In this document: positions 51,689-59,704 of the stretch, piece by piece | How positions within the stretch are numbered: the first letter of the stretch is position 1 | Layout of the letters: every line of letters begins with the position of its first letter | Assembly: GCF_007828045.1 (NCBI RefSeq) | Contig: NZ_VITN01000029.1 | Span: 1 to 64,000, forward strand | Reading direction: 5' to 3' | DNA: 64,000 nucleotides | DNA from: Nitrospirillum amazonense | GTDB taxonomy: Bacteria > Pseudomonadota > Alphaproteobacteria > Azospirillales > Azospirillaceae | Notes under the pieces: model-generated | The model's input: only the letters and a program-made list of their open reading frames with translations | Told to the model about the DNA's origin: nothing | Databases searched by the model: none | Made by a program: the position numbers and the translations under genes

Positions 51689-51804
51689 TGGTCATATTAA
51701 CGGCGGGCATCCATCCCATCCCCTTGCGTCCTTGCCGCCTAACGCCGTAGGCGGCAGGGTGGCGCCGGGCCGTCCTGGGGAGGGCCGTCGTGGGGGAATG
51801 CATC

Positions 51805-52326
51805 ATGCGCAGGTTGGCGGTGGGTATGGCCTTGGGCGCCATCGCGGGCGTGTCGATGGCCGCATTCGCCGATCCGGCGCCGGGCCTGAAGCCCATGGCC
51901 TTCCTGGCCGGCCACTGCTGGAAGGGTGAATTTCCCGGTGGGCAGCAGCGCACCGACACCCACTGCTTCGCCTGGCTGTACGAGGGCAAGGCCCTGCGCG
52001 ACACCCACACGGTGCGCACGCCCGGCCAGCCCGATTACGTGGGCGAGACGACCTACTATTGGGACCCGGCGGCCAAGCGGGTGGAATACCTCTACATCGA
52101 GAACCAGGGCGGCGTCAGCCATGGCACGGTGACGGCCGAGGGCGGCGCCCTGGTCTTCCCCGCCACCCAGTATGTGGCGGAGGGCCAGGCCATGACCTAC
52201 CGCGTGCGCTGGACCCCGCAAGGGGACGCCGATGGCGAGCCCCAGTCCTATGAGGCGTGGAGCAAGGCCCAGACCAAGGACGGCTGGTCCACCATGTTCA
52301 AGCTGGCGCTGAAGCGGCAGCCCTGA
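51805..52326 (+). CDS. hypothetical secreted protein
   Basis: This 173-residue protein has a signal peptide (cleavage near AFA-DPA) and one globular beta-rich domain with LKPMAFLAGHCWKGEFPGG and the later HTVRTPGQPDYVGETTYYWDPAAKRVEYLYIENQGG. The LAGxCWxG start and W/Y-rich strands resemble lipocalin-like DUF families of secreted proteins; no catalytic residues are evident. ATG at 51805 has GGGGGA 9 bases upstream. It is likely monocistronic. Confidence 0.65.
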   Translation: MRRLAVGMALGAIAGVSMAAFADPAPGLKPMAFLAGHCWKGEFPGGQQRTDTHCFAWLYEGKALRDTHTVRTPGQPDYVGETTYYWDPAAKRVEYLYIENQGGVSHGTVTAEGGALVFPATQYVAEGQAMTYRVRWTPQGDADGEPQSYEAWSKAQTKDGWSTMFKLALKRQP

Positions 52327-52344
52327 CCCACAGCAAACACCAGA

Positions 52345-52989
52345 TCAGTTGCCCTTGGGGCCCTTGGGGGCCTCCAGCGCGCGGTCGGCTGCCGCCAGGG
52401 CGCCCTTGCCGGCCATGGTCAGGACGATGACGTAGTTCTGATAGTGGCGCAGCCGTTCGATCAAGCTCTGGCGCTGGGTGGGGTTCATCTGGGCGGGATC
52501 GATGCCGAACAGGCGCATGTCCTGCCATTCCGCCAACTGCGCCTTTTCCTGCTCCGTGAACAGGCGGAAGCCAGCATAGGCCTCAGCGTAGCGGCGCACC
52601 GCGTCGTAGGGCAGTTCGCCCAGGGCCTGGGTGGCGATGGCGGCGTCCCAGCTGGCGCTGGACATCAGGTCCAGGCGGATGCCGGGGTACTTCAGCTCCG
52701 TGCCCGCAGCCCCCTTGCCCTGCTGCCAGGCGGTCAGCAGGGCGATGTCCTCCTCCGCCCGGCTGTTGTGCCCGGCAATCTCGGCCATGACCTCCTGCAC
52801 CGCCTTGCGATTCTCCGCCAGCTCGGCATGGAAGCTTTCCACCGCCTGCCGCGCCAGCTCATGGCGGTGATAGGCCTCCACCGCCTGTTCCAGGCCCAGC
52901 GCGATCAGGATGCCGACGGTGACCACGCCAATATGGATGGCGAAGTCCTTCAGGGATTGGATGGGGCTTTCCGGGGCGTGGATTTCCAT
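52345..52989 (-). CDS. hypothetical single-pass membrane protein
   Basis: This 214-residue protein has one membrane segment near the N-terminus (DFAIHIGVVTVGILIALGLEQAVEAYHRHELA). A long helical, probably periplasmic, region follows (about 40-205) with no recognised domain. The sequence N-FxHIxVVxxGILIALxLEQ-E/x-x-R is seen in a family of uncharacterised membrane proteins common in alphaproteobacteria. No partner is apparent: the convergent neighbour is the secreted protein and the upstream gene is a GNAT. The ribosome site is weak. Confidence 0.65.
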   Translation of the reverse strand: MEIHAPESPIQSLKDFAIHIGVVTVGILIALGLEQAVEAYHRHELARQAVESFHAELAENRKAVQEVMAEIAGHNSRAEEDIALLTAWQQGKGAAGTELKYPGIRLDLMSSASWDAAIATQALGELPYDAVRRYAEAYAGFRLFTEQEKAQLAEWQDMRLFGIDPAQMNPTQRQSLIERLRHYQNYVIVLTMAGKGALAAADRALEAPKGPKGN

Positions 52990-53029
52990 GGGCGTGTTTC
53001 GCGTCTGGTCAGGATGGAATGGGAAAGGG

Positions 53030-53560
53030 TCAGTTCAGGATTTTCTGCAGGAACACCAAATCCAACCAGCGGTCGAACTTGCGCCCCACCTGGGGCAGGC
53101 GTCCGGTCTCGCTGAAGCCATAGCGCTGGTGCAGGCGGATGCTGGTCAGGTTGCTGGCCTCTATCCCCGCGATCATGACATGCAGGCCCGCGGCCGTCGC
53201 CCGCGCCAGCAGGGCGGACAGCAGGGCGGTACCGATTCCCCGGCCCCGCGCCGCCTCATCCACGTACAGCGAATTCTCCACCGTGTGCTGATAGCCGCTG
53301 CGGGCGCGGAACTCCCCATATGTCGCGAAACCCAGCACCTCGCCCGGCGGCGCGTCGGGGCCGGGTGTGGCCACCAGCACAGGGTGTCCCTTGGCCTGGC
53401 GGTCGGCCAGCCAGGCGGCACGCTCCGTGACCGAGGTGGGCTCCAGGCTCCAGATCGCGGTGGTATGGACGATGGCCTCGTTCAGGATGGCCACGATTCG
53501 CGGCAGGTCGGCGGCGTTGGCGTCGCGGATGTGCACGAAGGGGGACTGCGCGGCGGACAT
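53030..53560 (-). CDS. GNAT family N-acetyltransferase, phosphinothricin/methionine-derivative type
   Basis: This 176-residue acetyltransferase has the PAT-like N-terminus VHIRDANAADLPRIVAILNEAIVHTTAIW and motif A LYVDEAARGRGIGTALLSALLARATAAGLHVMIAGIEASN for acetyl-CoA binding. The closing motif is SIRLHQRYGFSETGRLPQVGRKFDRWLDLVFLQK. Relatives (PhpA/MddA) N-acetylate phosphinothricin, methionine sulfone or sulfoximine. The ATG at 53560 lacks a strong ribosome site. It is divergent from the amidohydrolase gene. Confidence 0.88.
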   Translation of the reverse strand: MSAAQSPFVHIRDANAADLPRIVAILNEAIVHTTAIWSLEPTSVTERAAWLADRQAKGHPVLVATPGPDAPPGEVLGFATYGEFRARSGYQHTVENSLYVDEAARGRGIGTALLSALLARATAAGLHVMIAGIEASNLTSIRLHQRYGFSETGRLPQVGRKFDRWLDLVFLQKILN

Positions 53561-53737
53561 GGGCGTCGAACGAACCTCGGGCTCTCGCTTTGGTGGCACC
53601 GGTAAAACACATGAACCCGGCCTCTTTGGCAATGGCCGTTGCCGGACCGGGGTCGGGGCGGATACCGTTGCGCCCAAGGGCCGCCGCCGAAACGGGCGGT
53701 TCCACAAAGACATGACACAGGCGGAAGGGGCGTGGGG

Positions 53738-55066
53738 ATGAGGGGCTTGATGGGGACGTGCGCCGCAGTGGCGGTGCTGCTGGCGTCCACGGCGATGATG
53801 GCGGACGCGCGGGCGGCCGAGGCACCGCATGACACCGTGGTCTATGCCGGGGCGCTGATCGACGGCGTCACCTTCACCCCCCGCCGCCAGGTCACCATCG
53901 TGGTGCGCGAGGGCAAGGTGGCGGCGGTGGAGGCCGGTTACGTCGCCCATCCCGGCGCCACGGTCGTCGATCTGAAGGACCAGACGGTGCTGCCGGGTCT
54001 GATCGACTGCCACGTCCACATCTCGTCCAAGCTGCCCAGCCAGGCCAACGCGGTGGAGGACATGATGACCCACACCGCCGTGGACGCGGTGCTGGACGGC
54101 GCCATCTTCGCCCGCGCCATGCTGCTGCAGGGCTTCACCAGCGCGCGCGACGTGGGCGGCGGGGACGACACGGTATCGCTGCGCAACGCCATCAACGAGG
54201 GCAAGGTGCCGGGCCCACGCCTGTGGGTGTCGCTGGAGCCGCTGGGCCCCACCGGCGGCCATGGCGACCCGTCCAACGGTTTCGACTCCCGCCTGCACCA
54301 TCCCGACTGGCAGAACGGCATCGTTGACACGCCGGACATGGCCCGCCTGCGGGTGCGGGAGCATCACAAGCGCGGCGCCGACGTCATCAAGATCATGCCA
54401 TCGGGTGGGATCGCCAGCACCGGTGACGACCCCCGCGCCCAGCTGATGACGAATGAGGAGATCAAGGCCGCCATCGACACGGCGCACGCGCTGGGCATGA
54501 AGGTGGCGGCCCACACCTATCCGGCCCAGGCCATCATCAACACGGTGAACGCCGGCGTCGATTCCATCGAGCACGGCTCCTTCGCGGATGCCGACGCGGT
54601 GAAGGCCATGAAGGCCCACGGCACCTACCTGGTGCCGACGCTGACCGTCTATGACGTCTACATGAAGGCGGCGCAGGAACATCCGGAGCTGCTGCCGCCG
54701 GGGACGGCGGAAAAGGAACTGGCCAACGACGCCATACCGAAGCGCAACCTGCCGCTGGCCTACAAGGCGGGGGTGAAGATCGCCTACGGCACCGACATCG
54801 GCGAGGGCGACCACGCCCGCGAATTCGCCCTGCTGGCCGAGGCGGGCGTGACCCCGGCCGACGCCCTGGCCTTCGCCACCCGCAACGCCGCCGACCTGAT
54901 CGGCGCCACCGACCGCATCGGCACGGTGCAGCCGGGCCGCTACGCCGACCTGATCGCCGTGGCCGGCGACCCGCTGAGCCATCTGGAGTTGATGGAACAG
55001 GTGCGGTTTGTCATGAAGGGGGGCGTGGTTTACAAGGCCGATGGCCACCCGGTCCCGCTGCCCTGA
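53738..55066 (+). CDS. secreted metal-dependent amidohydrolase (Xaa-Pro dipeptidase-like)
   Basis: This 442-residue enzyme has a signal peptide (MRGLMGTCAAVAVLLASTAMMADARA) and the amidohydrolase TIM barrel. Metal ligands appear as LPGLIDCHVHIS, KIMPSGGIAS (bridging Lys), KVAAHTYPAQAI, GVDSIEHGSFAD and IAYGTDIGEG. This imidazolonepropionase-like subgroup includes secreted dipeptidases (prolidases) and acts on small peptides in the periplasm. GGAAGGGG precedes the ATG. It is followed after 41 bases by a PhyH dioxygenase and could be co-transcribed with it. Confidence 0.88.
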   Translation: MRGLMGTCAAVAVLLASTAMMADARAAEAPHDTVVYAGALIDGVTFTPRRQVTIVVREGKVAAVEAGYVAHPGATVVDLKDQTVLPGLIDCHVHISSKLPSQANAVEDMMTHTAVDAVLDGAIFARAMLLQGFTSARDVGGGDDTVSLRNAINEGKVPGPRLWVSLEPLGPTGGHGDPSNGFDSRLHHPDWQNGIVDTPDMARLRVREHHKRGADVIKIMPSGGIASTGDDPRAQLMTNEEIKAAIDTAHALGMKVAAHTYPAQAIINTVNAGVDSIEHGSFADADAVKAMKAHGTYLVPTLTVYDVYMKAAQEHPELLPPGTAEKELANDAIPKRNLPLAYKAGVKIAYGTDIGEGDHAREFALLAEAGVTPADALAFATRNAADLIGATDRIGTVQPGRYADLIAVAGDPLSHLELMEQVRFVMKGGVVYKADGHPVPLP

Positions 55067-55107
55067 CGGCGGGCGGGATCAGACGGCGAAGGGGGGAACG
55101 AGCGGTG

Positions 55108-56052
55108 ATGGGACCACGGGAGGGCGACATCGGTCTGGTGGAGCGCTGGCGCACCCGCATCCCCTCCTGGCGCGTCTTCCTGGAGCGGGCGCAGACCGAC
55201 CGGCGGCTGGCGGTCTATGACCTGCTGCCCCTGGTCTGGACGCCCCGGGCCCGCGACATCGCCGCCGCCATCGTCGCCTTTTTCCAGCCCAAAACGCTGT
55301 GGCCCCGCCCCACCAACCAGGCCCGGTCCTGGGCGCGCGACCTGGCCTGGCAGGGCCTGGTGCCCCTGCCGGCCCTGGATGGCGAGGTGGCGGCCGAGAT
55401 CCGCGCCTATTTCCAGGGCGTGCCGTGCAGCGACCCGTTCCGGCCCCACCTGGGGGCCTTTCCCTGGGACCAGCCGGCCAGCGATGAGACCAACATGGGC
55501 TATTACGCGGCGCAGGACATCCTGGCCGCCCCCCATGTGCTGGCGCTGCTGAACGACCCCACCATCCTGGATGTGGCGGAGCTGTACCTGGGCTGCAAGC
55601 CGGTGCTGGACAACATCGGCTGCTGGTGGTCCTACGGCGGGCGCCCGGCGGCCAAGGGCACCCAGCGCTATCATCGCGACTGGGACGCGCTGAAGGGCTT
55701 CAAGCTGTTCTTCTACCTGACCGACGTGGGGGAGGAGGACGGCCCCCATGTCTACGTGCGGGGCAGCCACCGCGACCCCCGCCTGGCGGTGGGCAAGGCC
55801 CTGTCGGACGAGGTGGTGCACCGCGTCTTCGGCGCCGACAAGGTGGCGACCGTGACCGGGGCGGCCGGCACCCGCTTCCTGGCCGACACCTTCGGCTTCC
55901 ATAAGGGACAGCTGCCCCGTGCCGGCCGTCGCCTGATCCTGACGGCCCAGTACAACGTCCACTCCTCCCCCCACACCCCGCGCCTGCCCTGGCTGCCCCG
56001 CGACAGCCATTTCGACCCGGACGTGAACCGGCGGGTGATGAAGCGGCGCTGA
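55108..56052 (+). CDS. phytanoyl-CoA dioxygenase (PhyH) family protein
   Basis: This 314-residue Fe(II)/2-oxoglutarate oxygenase has the metal site HRDWDALKGFKLFFYLTDVGEEDGPHVYVRGSH (H-x-D facing triad with a distal His) and a C-terminal Arg in RLILTAQYNVHSS as possible 2OG contact. PhyH enzymes hydroxylate lipids, sugars or natural products; the substrate is not predictable. ATG at 55108 is chosen over GTG one codon upstream; GGGGGGAACGAG precedes both. It lies 41 bases after the amidohydrolase and is followed by a strong terminator, so the pair may be an operon. Confidence 0.85.
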   Translation: MGPREGDIGLVERWRTRIPSWRVFLERAQTDRRLAVYDLLPLVWTPRARDIAAAIVAFFQPKTLWPRPTNQARSWARDLAWQGLVPLPALDGEVAAEIRAYFQGVPCSDPFRPHLGAFPWDQPASDETNMGYYAAQDILAAPHVLALLNDPTILDVAELYLGCKPVLDNIGCWWSYGGRPAAKGTQRYHRDWDALKGFKLFFYLTDVGEEDGPHVYVRGSHRDPRLAVGKALSDEVVHRVFGADKVATVTGAAGTRFLADTFGFHKGQLPRAGRRLILTAQYNVHSSPHTPRLPWLPRDSHFDPDVNRRVMKRR

Positions 56053-56094
56053 GGGCCTCCGCCGCGCGTCGCCCCACAGGATGCGATCAGTCAA

Positions 56095-56133
56095 AGGAAA
56101 ACCCCGCCGGACTGAACCTGGCGGGGTTTTCCT
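56095..56133 (+). terminator. terminator after the PhyH gene
   Basis: A perfect 14-bp stem (AGGAAAACCCCGCC with GGCGGGGTTTTCCT) closes an 11-base loop, with T-runs built into the stem. It can work on both strands. Confidence 0.85.
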
Positions 56134-56261
56134 GTGAGGTGCCCTCCCGGCGGCATAAGCGCCTGGCTTATGCCGCTGTAGCCCGTGACAGCCATTCTAA
56201 GCAGATTTGGAAGACACAAGGCCACGGATGTGGCCGCCCGGCGATTGAGGGGATCTTAAAA

Positions 56262-56741
<480 letters not shown>

Positions 56742-57127
56742 CGTCGTGATGTCTCAAGGGCTGAAAGAAGGGGTGTCTGTGCTGCCAGATACCGCAAACC
56801 GCCGCCGGACACCAGTGCGCAGGCCGCACCCCCGCTTTCCCGCCCCCGCTTTCCCGCCCCCGCTTTCCCGCCCCCGCTTTCCCGCCACCGCTTTCCCGCC
56901 ACCGCTTTCCCGCCACCGGCGGCGGGCGACCATCGGCCGGAACCCTGCGCGCATGGGCGGCACGCCAGCCTTGCGGCGCCGGGGCCTTGCGGCGGCGGGG
57001 GCGAGCGCTCATTTGCTTGGTGTAACAGGATGTGTGCCCGGGTCGCATGCCGGGGCCGACCACCGCCGATCCCAAGGCCGACCCCATCCTCGCCCGCCGC
57101 ACGGTCCCCTCAGGGAGTGCACGAACC
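56742..57127. other. divergent intergenic region with a minisatellite
   Basis: This 386-bp gap between ychJ and the Gly/Tyr/His-rich lipoprotein gene contains six tandem 14-bp units (56834-56917). No gene was seen. Confidence 0.5.
56834..56917. repeat. 14-bp tandem repeat, six units
   Basis: Three copies of GCTTTCCCGCCCCC are followed by three of GCTTTCCCGCCACC, with no gaps between units. The ordered C-to-A variant shows unit-by-unit expansion. It is not CRISPR: there are no spacers. Confidence 0.9.
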
Positions 57128-57517
57128 ATGTCCTTGCCTGGCAAAACCGCGCTGACGACGGGTCTATCCACGGCCCCGAAACGCCGCTGGTCCTTCCTGG
57201 CGTTGAAAGGCTTGGCGGCGGGTGCTGCGCTTCTGGCCCTGTCGGGCTGCGTGGCCGATGGCTACTACGCCACGCCGGCCTATTCGGGCCCCTACGCCTA
57301 CTCCACCTACCCCTACTACGACGGCTACGGCTATTACGGCGCCTATCCCTATTACGTCGGCATCGGCGGCTACTACCCGTATTACGGCTGGGGCCGTGGT
57401 TATTGGCATGGCCACTACGGTGGCTGGTCGGGCGGCCACTGGGGCGGCCACTGGGGGGGCGGCCACTGGGGCGGTGGTCATTGGGGCGGGCACGGCGGCG
57501 GGTTCGTTCATCACTAA
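57128..57517 (+). CDS. small Gly/Tyr/His-rich lipoprotein
   Basis: This 129-residue lipoprotein has an extended N-terminal region, a hydrophobic core and the lipobox LLALSGC (Cys41). It is followed by a Tyr/Gly/Pro-rich segment (YYATPAYSGPYAYSTYPYY...) and a tail of repeated GGHWGGHWGGG units ending HH. The sequence has no recognised fold. The high His and Tyr content suggests metal binding or a structural surface role; that is inference. A weak terminator-like hairpin follows, and a second, shorter lipoprotein of similar composition is encoded 263 bases downstream. Confidence 0.7.
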   Translation: MSLPGKTALTTGLSTAPKRRWSFLALKGLAAGAALLALSGCVADGYYATPAYSGPYAYSTYPYYDGYGYYGAYPYYVGIGGYYPYYGWGRGYWHGHYGGWSGGHWGGHWGGGHWGGGHWGGHGGGFVHH

Positions 57518-57569
57518 ACCCGTCCCCGGGCGTGACGCATCGGCATAAGGCATTGGCAGGTTCGCCAGG

Positions 57570-57597
57570 CGCCCGGTCCAGCGATGGGCCGGGCGTT
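57570..57597 (+). terminator. terminator after the Gly/Tyr/His lipoprotein gene
   Basis: CGCCCGG pairs with CCGGGCG, extended by CC/GG with a bulge, and is followed by TTTCG. It lies 53 bases after the stop. Confidence 0.5.
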
Positions 57598-57780
57598 TCG
57601 CTGCGCTCTTCGGGGGCTATTTCCCTGCGTCAGCGTGCCACGGCATCAACCCGATCATGCCCAGCAGCCGCCGTCTTGTTGTCGCATTTGGCTGCCAGAT
57701 TTCTCTCATGCCGATAGCCCAATGGGACGCGCCCCCAAGGCGCCCTCCCAAGGCGCGGCCTGATAGTCCGGAGAGAAATG

Positions 57781-57918
57781 ATGTCTGATCGATCCCGTTC
57801 CATTCTGACCCGGCTGGTCCTGGCCGGGATGGTGCTGGCCGGACTGTCCGGCTGCGTGATTGAGGAACGTCCTTATCACCACCACTATTGGCACCACGAC
57901 TATTACGACCATTACTAA
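57781..57918 (+). CDS. tiny His/Tyr-rich lipoprotein (45 aa)
   Basis: This 45-residue protein has a Ser/Arg-rich start, a hydrophobic segment (ILTRLVLAGMVLAG) and the lipobox LSGC (Cys25). The mature peptide is only 21 residues and holds six His and five Tyr residues (HHHYWHH and DYYDHY). GGAG sits 7 bases before the ATG at 57781; an ATG one codon earlier is possible. A strong terminator follows 56 bases after the TAA. The lipobox and ribosome site make it a real gene despite its length. The composition resembles the lipoprotein at 57128-57517. Confidence 0.7.
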   Translation: MSDRSRSILTRLVLAGMVLAGLSGCVIEERPYHHHYWHHDYYDHY

Positions 57919-57973
57919 GCTCATCAGGCGCCGACGTCGGGCGCCGGGTGGGATCGCGAAAGGCCGGAGGCGC

Positions 57974-58004
57974 CCGGGGGACCGGGGCCCCCGGCTTTTC
58001 TTTT
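57974..58004 (+). terminator. terminator after the tiny lipoprotein gene
   Basis: CCGGGGG (57974-57980) pairs with CCCCCGG (57988-57994) and is followed by CTTTTCTTTT. Confidence 0.75.
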
Positions 58005-58098
58005 GGAAAAAGGGCGCCGCCGCCGCCCATCGTCCGGCGCGGGGCTGATCCGCACAAAGGCCGGATTGGTTGGCGGCCCGGCTGTGGCCATCATTGTT

Positions 58099-58115
58099 GC
58101 ACATGCTCAATGTGC
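58099..58115. promoter_or_regulatory. inverted repeat upstream of the Bcr/CflA transporter
   Basis: GCACAT-GCTCA-ATGTGC is a perfect 6-bp-arm repeat ending 37 bases before the GTG start. It is in the right place for an operator or a leader hairpin. Confidence 0.4.
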
Positions 58116-58152
58116 GTGGTTGGGGGCGGGCGCACCGCTCAAGGAGCTGAAG

Positions 58153-59448
58153 GTGGCGGTGGAACAGGTGGCCTCGGGATCGGTGATCGCCGGTGGCGCG
58201 TCGATGGGGGCCTCCGCGGTTGCGGGGGCTGTGGATGCGGGCGGGCGCCGGGGTTCCGGGCTGCTGACCCAGCGCGGCGTGGGCTTCGTCGCCATGCTGG
58301 CCATGTTGATGTCCTTCGGCTCCATGTCGGTCGATATGTACCTGCCGGCCATGCCGCAGATCGCCCGGGATCTGGGGGTCACCCAGGCCGGCGTCGAATC
58401 GTCGCTGACCGCCTTCTTCCTGGCCTTCGGCCTGTGCCAGCTGTTCTGGGGGCCTTTGGGCGACCGCTTCGGCCGCCGCGGGCCCATCCTGGTGGGTATC
58501 CTGCTGTATCTGGCGGGCAGCGCCGGCTGCGCCGCCGCGCGGGACATCGCCACCCTCAGCCTGTGCCGCGCCATCCAGGCGGCGGGCGCCGGCGCCGCGC
58601 CGGTCCTCGCCCGCGCCATGGTGCGCGACGTGTTCGACCGCGACCGCGCCGCCAGCGTCTTCTCCATGATGATGCTGGTCATGGGCATCGCCCCCATGGC
58701 CGCCCCGCTGCTGGGCGGCCAGGTGCTGGCCTATCTGGACTGGCGCGCCATCTTCTGGGTGCAGGCGGGCTTCGGCCTGGTGGCCATGGCCGGCCTGATC
58801 AGCCAGCGGGAAACCCTGAACCCGGCCTTGCGGGCGCGCTCCAACGGGCTGGCCCAGCTGCGCAGCTATGGCCAGCTGATGGTCAGCGGCCGTTTCCTGG
58901 GCTACGCCCTGACGTCCGCGATGATCTATGGCGGCATGTTCGCCTACATCGCCGGCACGCCCTTCGTGTACATCGACTATTTCCACGTGCCGGCCAACCT
59001 GTACGGCCTGCTGTTCGGCCTCAACATCGTCGGCATGATCATCGTCAACATGATCAATAGCCGGCTGGTGCTGCGCTTGGGCACGGATCGCCTGCTGGCC
59101 TGGGGCGCCACGTGCATCGCCGTGTTCGGCATCGGGTTGGCCGCGGTTGGGTGGTTTGAGGCCGGCTGGACCGGCGCGGCCGGCCTGTGGGGCATCGTCG
59201 CCGGGCTGTTCCTGTTCATGGCCTTCACCGGCCTGATCGGTGCCAACGCCACGGCGGGCGCCTTGGCCTCCTACCCCCACATGGCAGGCACCGCCTCGGC
59301 CCTCATGGGCTCGACCCAGTTCGTCACCGGCGCCGTGGTCGGCACCCTGGTGGGCTGGCTGGCCGATGGCACGCCCTGGCCCATGGCCGCCATCATCGGC
59401 GGCGTGGGTCTGCTGGGTTTCACCTTCAACCGCCTGCTGATCCGCTGA
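58153..59448 (+). CDS. Bcr/CflA family drug efflux MFS transporter
   Basis: This 431-residue MFS protein has 12 predicted segments and the Bcr/CflA motifs DMYLPAMPQIARDLG in TM1, FGLCQLFWGPLGDRFGRRGPILVG after TM2, and AGAGAAPVLARAMVRDVFDRDRAA. The start is GTG at 58153, with AAGGAG 6 bases upstream. This gives a cytoplasmic N-terminal extension of about 35 residues (VAVEQVASGSVIAGG...), which is unusual; an internal ATG at 58207 would shorten it. A perfect inverted repeat lies just upstream. An OMF lipoprotein gene follows after 256 bases. Confidence 0.85.
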   Translation: MAVEQVASGSVIAGGASMGASAVAGAVDAGGRRGSGLLTQRGVGFVAMLAMLMSFGSMSVDMYLPAMPQIARDLGVTQAGVESSLTAFFLAFGLCQLFWGPLGDRFGRRGPILVGILLYLAGSAGCAAARDIATLSLCRAIQAAGAGAAPVLARAMVRDVFDRDRAASVFSMMMLVMGIAPMAAPLLGGQVLAYLDWRAIFWVQAGFGLVAMAGLISQRETLNPALRARSNGLAQLRSYGQLMVSGRFLGYALTSAMIYGGMFAYIAGTPFVYIDYFHVPANLYGLLFGLNIVGMIIVNMINSRLVLRLGTDRLLAWGATCIAVFGIGLAAVGWFEAGWTGAAGLWGIVAGLFLFMAFTGLIGANATAGALASYPHMAGTASALMGSTQFVTGAVVGTLVGWLADGTPWPMAAIIGGVGLLGFTFNRLLIR

Positions 59449-59500
59449 ACGCAACAGTGGCATGCGCCACTATTGTGCGCCCGCGTCAATCCATGTGCGC

Positions 59501-59517
59501 CGCGTCACTGAGACGCG
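59501..59517. promoter_or_regulatory. inverted repeat between MFS and OMF genes
   Basis: CGCGTC-ACTGA-GACGCG is a perfect 6-bp-arm repeat in the 256-base gap. There is no T-run, so it is either an operator for the downstream OMF gene or a weak terminator. Confidence 0.3.
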
Positions 59518-59704
59518 ACCGGGGTTTGCCTTAAACAACGGCACGATTGCACCGGATCGGGTGTGTCGGGCAGGGGCGGGGGGCCAACCCGATCGGCCTG
59601 GCGCACGCCGCTTCCCTCTGACACGCGTCCTGTCTGCCCAGCCCCTGCGCCGGTCCCGCGCGCGAGGGGCACGAAACCGTTTTGCCGGATCGAAGGTTTC
59701 CACG

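Noticed and set aside
56834-56917. Possible CRISPR array
   Set aside because: Units are 14 bases and directly abutting with no spacers; no cas genes nearby.
57888-59060. Open frame overlapping the tiny lipoprotein and the MFS gene in another phase
   Set aside because: Composition is Arg/Gly/Pro-rich as expected for an out-of-phase reading; the MFS frame has the transporter motifs.
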